A DNA stretch of 64,000 nucleotides, taken from Caldilineaceae bacterium bin34 (GTDB taxonomy: Bacteria > Chloroflexota > Anaerolineae > Caldilineales > Caldilineaceae). The first letter of the stretch is position 1, and each line of letters starts with the position of its first letter. Both the position numbers and the translations under genes were made by a program. The notes beneath the pieces were generated by a model. It was not told the origin of the DNA and searched no databases. It saw nothing but the letters and a program-made list of their open reading frames with translations. The stretch spans positions 42,258-106,257 of the forward strand of contig MPMO01000009.1 in the NCBI GenBank assembly GCA_002238555.1. Direction: 5' to 3'. Positions 55,858 through 63,608 of this stretch are shown here, piece by piece.

Positions 55858-55893
55858 CCCCCTTTCGCCCCCCAATGAGATGCAATCGCCCTG

Positions 55894-55904
55894 GCCTACG
55901 GCCC
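55894..55904. repeat. target-site duplication, right copy
   Basis: GCCTACGGCCC, identical to 53418-53428. It follows the right terminal repeat of the ISAs1-family element. A TATAAG at 55931-55936 further on could be part of a livK promoter, but no -35 is visible. Confidence 0.72.
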
Positions 55905-55989
55905 TCCAAAGCGACAATCCGAATGTGGTATAAGGTCACATCCGACCCCGTTCAACGTGCTGCGAAGCACACACAATAGGAGCGACGAC

Positions 55990-57261
55990 ATGACTCTCTC
56001 GGGTAAAGCTTGGACATGGATTGTTGCCGGATTGCTCGCGGCGATGTTTCTGGGAGCCGCGTGCGTGGAGGGTGTCGGAGAATTTCCGGTGCCTACCGAG
56101 GAGGCGTCGGTACCCGGGGTTACGGACGATGAGGTGGTGCTGGGAACTCACACCGCCCTTACCGGACCCGTCGCCGTGTATTCTCAAATCGCTTTAGCCA
56201 TCAACGCTTACTTTGATTACGTGAACGAGACCAAGGGGGGAGTCAATGGCAGGACAATCAAGTTTCTGATCGAAGATGACGGCTACTCGCCTCCCAAGAC
56301 GGTCGACCTGGTCCGCAAGCTGGTGGAGGAAGACCGAATCTTCGCCTTGGTCAACGGATTTGGAACGCCCACCCACTTGCAGGTTGTGGACTATCTTCAG
56401 GAAAACGGAGTGCCCGACCTGTTCATGGCGACCGGAGCTACCGAGTGGGTGAAGGACCCGGAGGCCAGGCCCACGGTCTTTGGCTCCATCCCCAACTACG
56501 TGGCCGAGGGGATAATCTTGGGGCAACATATCGCGGAGACCTACCCGGGACTAAAGTTGGGGTTGATGCGCCAGAACGACGATTTCGGCGCGGACGGAAT
56601 GACCGGCATCAGGCGGGGAGTGGGTGATGCCCTGGACATTGTGGGTGAAGAAACTCACGAAGTCCTGGATGTGGACCTGGCCTCCCAGGTGGATCGCCTC
56701 CACGCGGAGGGAGTCGACGTGATTGCCATCTGGGCCACGCCCCAACATTTCGCCACCGCGATCAAACACGCGCGTCTGAACCTGAATTGGAACGTACCCT
56801 TTGTTTTGAGTTTGGTCAGTGCCAACGAATTAACCGTGCTCCTGGCCGGCCCGGAGGTCATCGAAGGCACCGTGTCCCTTGGATACCTCAAATCGGCCTT
56901 TGAAATCGACGACCCCGACGTCGCCAAACACCATAAATTGGTCCAGGACTACATGGGAGGGGAGAACGGCAACACCTTGACCCTGTACGGCCAGTACATC
57001 GGAGAGTTGGTGGAGGAAACCCTGAGAAAGGCTGGTCGGGACCTTACCCGCGAGGGCCTGATCGAAGCCGCGGAGTCACTCACTGATTTTTGGTGCTCCA
57101 TTTGCCTTGGGCCCGTCAACACCAGTCCCACTGACCACGATCCCGTACAAGGGGGTTTCCTGGTACGAGCCGAAGGGGGCAGGTGGGTGAGTTTCGGCGA
57201 CCTCGTCACCTACGAGGGTGTTCTGCCGGGCGACATGACGGTCGAGGACTTGGCGAGGTGA
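55990..57261 (+). CDS. livK: branched-chain amino acid-type ABC substrate-binding lipoprotein LivK
   Basis: A 423-residue type I periplasmic-binding-fold protein. The signal segment ends in the lipobox GAAC (C25). The mature start TDDEVVLGTHTALTGPVAVY is the family signature, and INAYFDYVNETKGGVNGRTI, LIEDDGYSPPKTVDLVRKLV and TLTLYGQYIGELVEETL follow. An AGGAG ribosome-binding site precedes the ATG at 55990. The related permease and ATPase genes are upstream, separated by the nested IS elements, so expression may now depend on its own promoter. Confidence 0.92.
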   Translation: MTLSGKAWTWIVAGLLAAMFLGAACVEGVGEFPVPTEEASVPGVTDDEVVLGTHTALTGPVAVYSQIALAINAYFDYVNETKGGVNGRTIKFLIEDDGYSPPKTVDLVRKLVEEDRIFALVNGFGTPTHLQVVDYLQENGVPDLFMATGATEWVKDPEARPTVFGSIPNYVAEGIILGQHIAETYPGLKLGLMRQNDDFGADGMTGIRRGVGDALDIVGEETHEVLDVDLASQVDRLHAEGVDVIAIWATPQHFATAIKHARLNLNWNVPFVLSLVSANELTVLLAGPEVIEGTVSLGYLKSAFEIDDPDVAKHHKLVQDYMGGENGNTLTLYGQYIGELVEETLRKAGRDLTREGLIEAAESLTDFWCSICLGPVNTSPTDHDPVQGGFLVRAEGGRWVSFGDLVTYEGVLPGDMTVEDLAR

Positions 57262-57442
57262 ACGGGTCTTGCCTTGTAGGGGCCCGCATTCGATTGCCGC
57301 CGGTTTGCGGCTTGGGATTCCTTCCCGCACGCAGGGGGCAAAACCTCCTCGACCTCCTGTGGCCGGACCCCGTCCCACCCTAACCCGATACCGTCGCATC
57401 CCCGTCCCTCAGGCCGCTCGAACAGGGGTACCGGAACAGTTA

Positions 57443-57533
57443 AAGCTGGACTTTGTACAAAGTCTGGGCGGGCGCTGAGGGGTGGGGAGCGTTTCAGGCC
57501 GAGTGGCAGAGGGCGGCCAGGCACGGATCAGGC
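57443..57533 (-). mobile_element. terminal remnant of the first IS type
   Basis: About 90 bp repeat the left end of the IS at 48489: CTGGACTTTGTACAAAGTC, then a similar GAGGGCGGCCAGG segment that corresponds to the 3' end of its transposase gene. The rest of the element is missing; the sequence switches directly into the truncated binding-protein gene. This marks a deletion or recombination junction. Confidence 0.72.
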
Positions 57534-58560
57534 GGCGGGCACCCCGCCCGACATGGCCTGGCCGCATCAGTCCCGCGGTCAGGTATTCCCCTCCAAGGGC
57601 TGGTCCGTTGACCTAACCGATTACCTGAACGCCTATCCGCCGGACGGCTGGCCAGACGACTGGAGGGAAGCTTTGGTCAAGACCATGAGCTGGAACGGCA
57701 CGGTCTACGCCATTCCCTACGACTGGGCCACGATCGGCATCTATGCCAACCGAGGTCTTCTGGACGAGGTCGTTGGCGGTTATCCGGCCGATCCGAACTG
57801 GACGTGGAACGACTTCGTGGACACCGCGATCGCCGTTGCCGGCGAGGATGACAATGGCATGCCCGTCTGGGGTGCCGACATCGGGCCCGGGCCAGCACGG
57901 TTTGGAACATGGCCCAGGCCTTCGGCGACTGGTACTTCAACGACGACATGTCGCAGGCCAGCTTCACCAATGATGGTGTGGTTACGGCAGCAAATCTGCT
58001 GTGGGACCTGCGCTGGAAGCACCGCGCCATGCCAACACCGGAAGACGCGCAGTCGATGGGCCTGACCAGCGAGTGCGCGTTCGCCTCCGGCCGTGTTGCG
58101 ATGCACCGGGCGCTGAACGACACCGCCTTCCGCATGGAAGAGGCCATCTCGGGCACTGACAATCCGTTCCCCTGGGGAGTCTACGCCCGGCCGCGGGGCC
58201 CCGAAGGCCGCGTCGCCTTCGCCGGCAATTCCGGCTGGTTCGTGCCGACCGGCTCCCGCTATCCAAACATCGCCTACGAACTGATCCGCTACGATCTGTC
58301 CAACCCGGACCTGTTGCCGACCACCGGCGTCATGGGAAGCATGATCGTGTCCCGCAAGTCCTTCTGGGAATGGGGTCTGCCACAGGGCGAGACCGCGGAG
58401 CAAATCCCGAACTTCCAGAATGTCTTTGTGGACATTCCGGCCGAGAACCAGCAGACTTTCCCCTACTGGCCCGGGTACCAGGAATGAAACGCCATTTGGC
58501 TCAAGCACATGGACCCGATCTTCACCGAGGGCCAGGAAGGACTGGAAAAAGCCCTGCAGC
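57534..58560 (+). pseudogene. second copy of sugar-binding lipoprotein gene, 5'-truncated and broken
   Basis: It is highly similar to residues about 118-460 of the intact gene at 46983-48419. It starts at GTPPDMAWPHQSRGQVFPSK without signal peptide or start codon. A frameshift lies near 57888, where the frame moves from ...WGADIGPG to MAQAFGDWYFNDDMSQASFT. A nonsense change (TGG to TGA) at 58485-58487 follows PYWPGYQE. Homology continues through WLKHMDPIFTEGQEGLEKAL and stops near 58557, where the DUF418 upstream region begins. The C-terminal ~20 residues are missing. Confidence 0.88.
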
Positions 58561-58586
58561 CGCCCACCGATCCCAAACATCAGCCA

Positions 58587-59855
58587 ATGGCCCTACCGAC
58601 CGAAGTCCCGGACCCGCGGCGGGCGCGCCCCGGTCCCCGGGCACGGCGCATCCAGGTCATTGATGCGCTGCGGGGCTTCGCCCTGCTGGGCATTCTGCCC
58701 ATGAACATGATTTCCTTCGCCAATCCCGACTGGATCCTGTTCAATCCCACGGTGCACGGTTCGTTCGAGGGGGTTGAGAAGTGGCTCTGGGTGGTGTCGC
58801 ACGTCCTCGCCGATCAGAAGTTCATGACCATCTTCTCGCCGCTGTACGGCGCCGGCATCCTGCTGTTCACGACCAACCTGGAGAACAAGGGCATGAGGCC
58901 CACCGGTGTGTTCCTGCGCCGGTCCCTGTGGCTGCTCGCCTTCGGCCTACTGCACTATGGTCTGCTGTGGGACGGGGACATCCTGATGCTCTACGCGCTG
59001 TCCGGCATGGCCGTGTACTGGCTGCGAAACCGATCCGCGGTGTTCCTGGCCATGGCCGGCCTGGCGATGATTGCCGTCCATGCAGTTCTGATTCTGGGCG
59101 CGGGACTCGCGATGCCCTTCATGCCCGAAAGTGAAGCGGCGGCCCTGTATGCCGACTACGCGCCGTCCGCGGACGCAATCAATGCCGATATTGCCCTGCG
59201 CCGGGAGCCCTATCCGACTCAGGTCCGGCACAGGCTTGCAGCCGCACCCGAGGAGGCGGTGATTTTGATTTTGGCGTGGGGCTTTTGGAGGGCAGCGGGC
59301 CTCATGCTCATCGGCATGGCCGCCTGGAAGCTGCGGCTGTTCACGGCCGAACGATCCGACCGGACCTACATGGGAATGGCAACGATCGGCTTGCTCGCGG
59401 GCCTCCCGCTTGTGTCGTTTGGCGTCTGGGACAGAATCCGAATGGGCTGGGACGCGGCCCACGCCTTCTACGGCGGCGGCTACCAGTACAACTACTGGGC
59501 CAGCATCCTGGTGAGTGCCGGCTACATAGGTGTCGTCATGCTGGCGGAACGGCGGGACTGGCTGCCCGGATTGCGCCGGCGCCTCGCCGCGGTGGGCCGC
59601 ATGGCCTTCACCAACTACATCATGCACACCGTGATCTGCGTGGCCATCTTTCAGGGATTTGGCGGCGGCCTATACGGAACGACCAGCCGTCTGGAACAGA
59701 CCGTCTTCGTCCTGGGCGTCTGGATGTTGCAGATCATTCTTTCCCCGTGGTGGATGGACCGGTTCCGCTACGGTCCCCTGGAATGGCTGTGGCGCTCCCT
59801 CACCTACGGCCGCATGGAACCGTTCCGTAGGAGCCCGGCCGGAGCACACGGGTAG
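58587..59855 (+). CDS. DUF418 membrane protein
   Basis: A 422-residue protein with about ten hydrophobic helices. The opening RIQVIDALRGFALLGILPMN and the C-terminal VGRMAFTNYIMHTVICVAIF, then FRYGPLEWLWRSLTYGR, are the signatures of the DUF418/YeiB family. The function is unknown; a role in membrane transport or acyl transfer has been suggested from distant similarity. The ATG at 58587 is preferred; an in-frame ATG at 58509 belongs to the fused binding-protein remnant. The last ~210 bp and the following ~195 bp occur again in diverged form at 62579-62982. Confidence 0.85.
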   Translation: MALPTEVPDPRRARPGPRARRIQVIDALRGFALLGILPMNMISFANPDWILFNPTVHGSFEGVEKWLWVVSHVLADQKFMTIFSPLYGAGILLFTTNLENKGMRPTGVFLRRSLWLLAFGLLHYGLLWDGDILMLYALSGMAVYWLRNRSAVFLAMAGLAMIAVHAVLILGAGLAMPFMPESEAAALYADYAPSADAINADIALRREPYPTQVRHRLAAAPEEAVILILAWGFWRAAGLMLIGMAAWKLRLFTAERSDRTYMGMATIGLLAGLPLVSFGVWDRIRMGWDAAHAFYGGGYQYNYWASILVSAGYIGVVMLAERRDWLPGLRRRLAAVGRMAFTNYIMHTVICVAIFQGFGGGLYGTTSRLEQTVFVLGVWMLQIILSPWWMDRFRYGPLEWLWRSLTYGRMEPFRRSPAGAHG

Positions 59856-60050
59856 CCTTGCCGACATCGGAAACCTGAAACCGGGTTCCCGAACGCACCG
59901 TGAGACTTCGGAGAGCGCCCGGCCTTCGGCGACGGACCCGACACCCGGACGGCGAAAACCGGGTTCGGAACTCAAGGTCGACCCAGCCGACCACAGGATT
60001 CGGCTTCGGGCCTGAACGCAGGTGTCCGATTCCGCGGCACTGATTGACAG
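59649..60050 (+). repeat. ~400-bp direct repeat, copy 1 (DUF418 3' end plus downstream)
   Basis: It matches 62579-62982 in the same orientation over its whole length with scattered differences and few gaps. It covers the DUF418 C-terminal coding part and about 195 bp beyond the stop. The noncoding part is as well conserved as the coding part, for example GGCGACGGACCCGACACCCG and CACTGATTGACAG at the end. Confidence 0.85.
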
Positions 60051-60411
60051 CGCGAGTGCCCGGAAAAGCCGCGCGTGGTGAAACCGGGATGGGAGCGCAT
60101 CCGCACACCTGGTTTGCAGACAGGTGTGATGCAGGCTTTCAGGTTCCTGCAAGTCCGCGTTGAGTACTGGTTCAGCGTCCGGCAACGCCAGGTGCTGGCC
60201 CACGGCTCCTTCGGTGAAGGCGTTGCAGGCACCCCCGGACCACAACCGCCACGCCCCCGCAGTGGGATACCGCCGCCGACGCCATCCTGACCCGCCTTGC
60301 TCAGATCTGCAGAACTTACGAAATGGTGCACTGGGCCCACAGAGTACATCCCTTGGCAACAACCCTTCATTTCACCGGTACCACTAGATAAACTTGTCTA
60401 TACAACATGAC
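60051..60411. other. 361-bp intergenic region between repeat and toxin-antitoxin promoter
   Basis: No gene was recognised. An 8-bp hairpin stem (CACACCTG / CAGGTGTG) sits at 60104-60128. AT content rises sharply near 60370-60445, consistent with the promoter of the next gene. Confidence 0.4.
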
Positions 60412-60440
60412 TTGCGCAAATGCACAAGGAATGGTATAAA
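60412..60440 (+). promoter_or_regulatory. promoter of the AbiE-like operon, leaderless type
   Basis: TTGCGC at 60412-60417 and TATAAA at 60435-60440 have an ideal 17-bp spacer. The predicted start, about seven bases after the -10, falls at or next to the ATG at 60448, so the mRNA would have essentially no 5' leader. No ribosome-binding site is visible before that ATG, which agrees with leaderless translation. Confidence 0.55.
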
Positions 60441-60447
60441 AGCAATC

Positions 60448-61509
60448 ATGAAGATCCCACGCGAAACTCTAGCCATCCGGCAAGCAGCAGAGCGCCTCGC
60501 GGACATCTTTGGCGCCTCCGAGCTAGCTGAGGATTCCAAACTCGGTGTTCGCACAATTGACAGTCAGATGTGGGATGCCGTCTTCTCGATTCGAGGCCAT
60601 TGCTTCGTGCTGGAATGGAAGAGGTCGGGCTCCCTAGGCCTAGTCGCTGACGCAATTCGTCAACTGAGGATGGCCCAAAGCAGCTTCCCCCATGAGGTGA
60701 TTCCGCTCCTGGCAGTCCCCTACATGGGAGAGGCAGCCCAGAAGCGTTGTGCACAGGCCGAACTTCCCTGGCTAGACCTATCGGGAAACGCCAGGATCAT
60801 CGTTCCCGGCATCTTCTATCAGAACCTGGGGCATCCCAACCGGTTCCGCCGGCCCGGACGGCCGGAAAGCGCATTCGGACCAAAGGGCTCTCGCATAACG
60901 AGACTGTTGCTCATGGAGCCTGCCAAGGCTGTGAGGCAACGCGTGATAGCCTCCAGCACCGGCTTGAATGAGGGACACGTGAGCCGCGTGGTAGGCAAGC
61001 TCCTGGAAGCCGGTCTCGTTGAACGGGAAGCAGACGGAATCCGTGCCGCCGATCCGGGGACGCTGCTGGACGCTTGGCGGGAGGAGTACCGGTTTGACAG
61101 GCATGATGTGATCCGGGGCCACATTTCAGCCGGGGGAGGCGAGTCGCCGACCCATTCCATCGCCAAAATCCTGTCCAAGGCTGACGTGCCCTATGCGGTG
61201 ACAGCACTCGCCGCAGCATGGTTGTGGACACGACACGCGGGATTCCGTCTTTCAACCGTATACCTCACAAGTCACCCATCGGCGGCGGTAAAGAAGGCTC
61301 TCGGATTCCGGGAAGAACCCAGAGGAGCAAACACCTGGCTGGTGGTGCCCAACGACGAAGGCGTCTTCGACGGAGCGGAGTGCGTCGAAGGCATACCCTG
61401 CGTCCATCCGATACAGGCATATCTCGACTTGAAGGACCATTCCGAAAGGGCGACGGAGGCCGCCGCAGAGATCCGACGGAGACTCTTGCGAGGCTACGAT
61501 GATCCCTAA
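60448..61509 (+). CDS. AbiEi-like antitoxin/regulator with nuclease-like N-terminal domain
   Basis: A 353-residue protein. Residues about 1-140 contain an acidic/ExK pattern (QMWDAVF ... FVLEWKRSGS), then an RQLR helix and LPWLDLSGNARIIVPGIFYQ, suggestive of a PD-(D/E)XK-like fold. The middle has a winged-helix segment (LLMEPAKAVRQRVIASST, then LNEGHVSRVVGKLLEAGLVE). The C-terminal ~130 residues resemble AbiEi-type antitoxin domains (PYAVTALAAAWLW, then GVFDGAECVEGIPCVHPIQA). The gene overlaps the following nucleotidyltransferase by 11 bp, the usual type IV toxin-antitoxin order. The ATG at 60448 is chosen over a TTG at 60394 because it sits right after the promoter. Confidence 0.75.
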   Translation: MKIPRETLAIRQAAERLADIFGASELAEDSKLGVRTIDSQMWDAVFSIRGHCFVLEWKRSGSLGLVADAIRQLRMAQSSFPHEVIPLLAVPYMGEAAQKRCAQAELPWLDLSGNARIIVPGIFYQNLGHPNRFRRPGRPESAFGPKGSRITRLLLMEPAKAVRQRVIASSTGLNEGHVSRVVGKLLEAGLVEREADGIRAADPGTLLDAWREEYRFDRHDVIRGHISAGGGESPTHSIAKILSKADVPYAVTALAAAWLWTRHAGFRLSTVYLTSHPSAAVKKALGFREEPRGANTWLVVPNDEGVFDGAECVEGIPCVHPIQAYLDLKDHSERATEAAAEIRRRLLRGYDDP

Positions 61510-62341
61510 GCCATCGAGCGGCGACGGGTACGGCGGCGGGCAGTTGGACCGCGTCCACCGGACATGCATCTACATGGCAACCAAGCTGGGTGACCTCCTT
61601 GACGAAATCGTTGTGGTCGGCGGACTGGTTCCCTATCTTCTCGTCGCCCAGGAGAGCCTGCCGTCAGGCCTGGAACCCCATGCAGGCACTATGGACCTGG
61701 ACATGGGCCTAGCCTTGGCCATTTTGAATCGGGAGCGCTATCGAGAACTGGGGATCAGGTTGAAAGACGCGGGATTCCAGCCGGATGTCAATGACCAGGG
61801 AAATAAGAGACTTCAGTCCTGGACCACAGGCGGGGTCCATCCTGTAAAGGTAGACTTCCTGATTCCCCCCATCGATGAAACAGGAGAGGGAGGTACGCTC
61901 TTCCACATCGAATCCGACCTGGCCGCAATAGTCACGCCAGGTCTCGAATTGGCATTCAAAGACCGGTCCTGGAAAGAACTGTCCGGCACCACTCCTTCAG
62001 GTGCAAGGGCCACCCGAAACATTCCGGTATGCAGTCCAGGCGCCTTCACCGTCCTCAAGGCCCTTGCCTTTCACAACAGGACGGAGAACAAAGACGCTTA
62101 CGACCTCTTCTACGTTTGGAGCGGGGTTGGCATCCCCAAGGTTGCAGAGTGCCTGGCTGTCCTCCTGCCCAACCCCTACATCGACGAAGCACTGTCCGTT
62201 ATCGAGACGGACTTCTGCAACCACGACGGACCTGGCCCAATAGGGACGGCGCAGTTCATCACCCGGGGACGTGACGATGACGTTCAAGCGGATGTCGTCG
62301 GCCTCGCTCGGGAGCTTCTTCATGTCATGGAGCGACTGTGA
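61499..62341 (+). CDS. AbiEii-like nucleotidyltransferase toxin
   Basis: A 280-residue protein of the AbiEii/AbiGii fold. The nucleotidyltransferase motif is IVVVGGLVPYLLVAQ, followed by the metal-binding pair in GTMDLDMGLALAIL and the third acidic strand in VKVDFLIPP. The late VLKALAFHNRTENKDAYDLF is typical of the family (the 'K...R...KD..DL' motif). AbiEii-type toxins transfer nucleotides to a cellular target, in some cases the tRNA acceptor end, and stop growth or phage propagation. The ATG lies within the end of the antitoxin gene, so the pair is translationally coupled. Confidence 0.78.
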   Translation: MIPKPSSGDGYGGGQLDRVHRTCIYMATKLGDLLDEIVVVGGLVPYLLVAQESLPSGLEPHAGTMDLDMGLALAILNRERYRELGIRLKDAGFQPDVNDQGNKRLQSWTTGGVHPVKVDFLIPPIDETGEGGTLFHIESDLAAIVTPGLELAFKDRSWKELSGTTPSGARATRNIPVCSPGAFTVLKALAFHNRTENKDAYDLFYVWSGVGIPKVAECLAVLLPNPYIDEALSVIETDFCNHDGPGPIGTAQFITRGRDDDVQADVVGLARELLHVMERL

Positions 62342-62576
62342 CGCCCCCAGTCTCAACGCCCAGTACTTCGAGGAGATGGGGGCAGTAAAGGTTCGGGAGA
62401 ACCTGCTCACGGACTCCAACATCCAGGAGTCGGTCAGGCTAGTGGACGAGGAGATGGACAGCATCGCCCGCGAGCAGCGCCGGAGGCTGAGACCATAGAG
62501 GCGGATCTTGTGAGCTGAAGCGCAGGCTGGAACGGTTCTATGACCTGGCAGAGACCGCTGCCTTGGACATGTGCAC
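62333..62576 (+). pseudogene. serine recombinase C-terminal fragment
   Basis: The frame DCDAPSLNAQYFEEMGAVKV, then ENLLTDSNIQESVRLVDEEM and DSIAREQRRRL, matches the zinc-ribbon/coiled-coil tail of large serine recombinases ('CDAPRLNA...ENILTESNI..LV.LVDEEMD..AREQR'). A one-base shift restores ETIEADLVS and then KRRLERFYDLAETAALDM, also typical. The resolvase catalytic domain is absent. It overlaps the toxin stop by a few bases and ends at the start of the second DUF418 repeat. Confidence 0.72.
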
Positions 62577-62578
62577 TT

Positions 62579-62982
62579 ATTCCAGGGGTTTGGCGGAAGT
62601 CTGTACGGCACCACCAGCCGCTTGGCACAGACCATCTTCATCCTCGGTGTCTAGATCTTTCAGATCGTCGAATCCGTCTGGTGGCTGAATCGATTTCGCT
62701 ACGGCCCCCTGGAATGGCTGTGGCGCTCACTCACCCACGGCCGCATGGAACCGTTCCGGCGGAGCCCGGGCGAAGCACACAGGCAGCCTTGCCGGCACCG
62801 GGAACCTGAAAGCAGATTTCCCGAACGCACCGGGAGACTTCGGAGAGCGTCCGACCTTCGGCGACGGACCCGACACCCGGACGGCGGGAACCGGGATCGG
62901 AACTCAAGGTCATCCCGACCAACCACAGAATTCGGCTTCGGGCCTGAACGCAGGTACCCGATGCTGTAGCACTGATTGACAG
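62579..62982 (+). pseudogene. DUF418 3' fragment, direct repeat copy 2
   Basis: It translates as FQGFGGSLYGTTSRLAQTIF, then ILGV and a TAG stop where the intact gene has TGG, and resumes with FRYGPLEWLWRSLTHGRMEP. The following ~195 bp match the region downstream of the intact gene. Differences are spread evenly, so this is a diverged paralogue rather than a recent duplication. It closes the segment that contains the toxin-antitoxin pair and the recombinase fragment. Confidence 0.82.
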
Positions 62983-63137
62983 GGTTAGGCTGTGGCCCTT
63001 GACAGTTGGTATCTGTCAGGCGGACCAGAGTCCCGGCGAAGCATTTCCTCGCCGAGACCGATTGAAACAGACATTAGCAAAGAGCCTCGGCATCACGCCT
63101 GGGCTCTGCTCAGGTTGGCACAACGGTTCACGTTACG

Positions 63138-63608
63138 TCAGGGCAGGCATTGTTCCATCCAATCGGCGTATTCCAACAAGAAATCCGAGTACGCATCGAA
63201 GTCGAATGGCTCTTCCGCCATGAATTCATTGATCCTCGCCAAATAACGCATGAGCTCGGAATTGTGGCAATTGAATTCCGGCGCGGGGTCAGAGATTGTG
63301 TCCGGGATAGGTGTTGGATTCGGTGTTGGGAGAGGTGTGGGTGATGGCAACGCTGTCGGCATTGGTGTGGGTTCATCCACAACCTCCAGCGGGGGCTCGG
63401 ACACTGCCGCTGGAACCGCCGCGGGCTTGGAACCTGTCCGCAACCAGGAGAGCAAAACGATGTTCAGGTTCGGTTCCGGAACTGCAATGCCCCGGTTCCG
63501 CATCACAACCTCTATGTCGTCGACTTCGGCCACTAGGCTGTTCAGTTCCACCACCGCCGCGGCATGACGCAGGTGGATGCTATCCCGAAACTCGGTGGCC
63601 GAGACTAG
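63138..63608 (-). CDS. proline-rich protein of unknown function, 5' end removed by IS
   Basis: At least 156 codons in an open frame that runs into the IS701-type element without a convincing start; a GTG at 63554 would give 138 residues. The N-terminal part (SLVAEVDDIEVVMRNRGIAV) is followed by a Thr/Pro repeat linker (PTPMPTALPSPTPLPTPNPT) and a small acidic domain (INEFMAEEPFDFDAYSDFLL, then EYADWMEQCLP). Such TPxP linkers are common in exported chloroflexotal proteins. The missing 5' end may have held a signal or membrane segment. Confidence 0.55.
   Translation of the reverse strand, partial: LVSATEFRDSIHLRHAAAVVELNSLVAEVDDIEVVMRNRGIAVPEPNLNIVLLSWLRTGSKPAAVPAAVSEPPLEVVDEPTPMPTALPSPTPLPTPNPTPIPDTISDPAPEFNCHNSELMRYLARINEFMAEEPFDFDAYSDFLLEYADWMEQCLP

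Larger units (their letters stand above)
53429..55893 (-). mobile_element. ISAs1-family insertion sequence, split by another IS
   Basis: Imperfect terminal repeats are AAGGCAATTGCATCCAAATG at the left end and AGGGCGATTGCATCTCATTG read inward from the right end. The element is flanked by an 11-bp direct repeat. The transposase is on the minus strand. An IS701-family element occupies 53774-55189. Without it the ISAs1 copy would be about 1.05 kb. Confidence 0.82.

Noticed and set aside
60104..60128. 8-bp hairpin as a terminator for the DUF418 gene
   Set aside because: It lies 250 bp after the stop, has a 9-base loop and no T-tract.
62271..62498. small third gene of the toxin-antitoxin operon
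   Set aside because: Its residues match the C-terminal tail of serine recombinases and continue after a one-base shift, so it is a fragment rather than a new small gene.
63300..63420. short GGTGTGGG-type repeats as a CRISPR or satellite
   Set aside because: They are the codons of the Thr/Pro linker of the minus-strand protein and have no regular spacer length.
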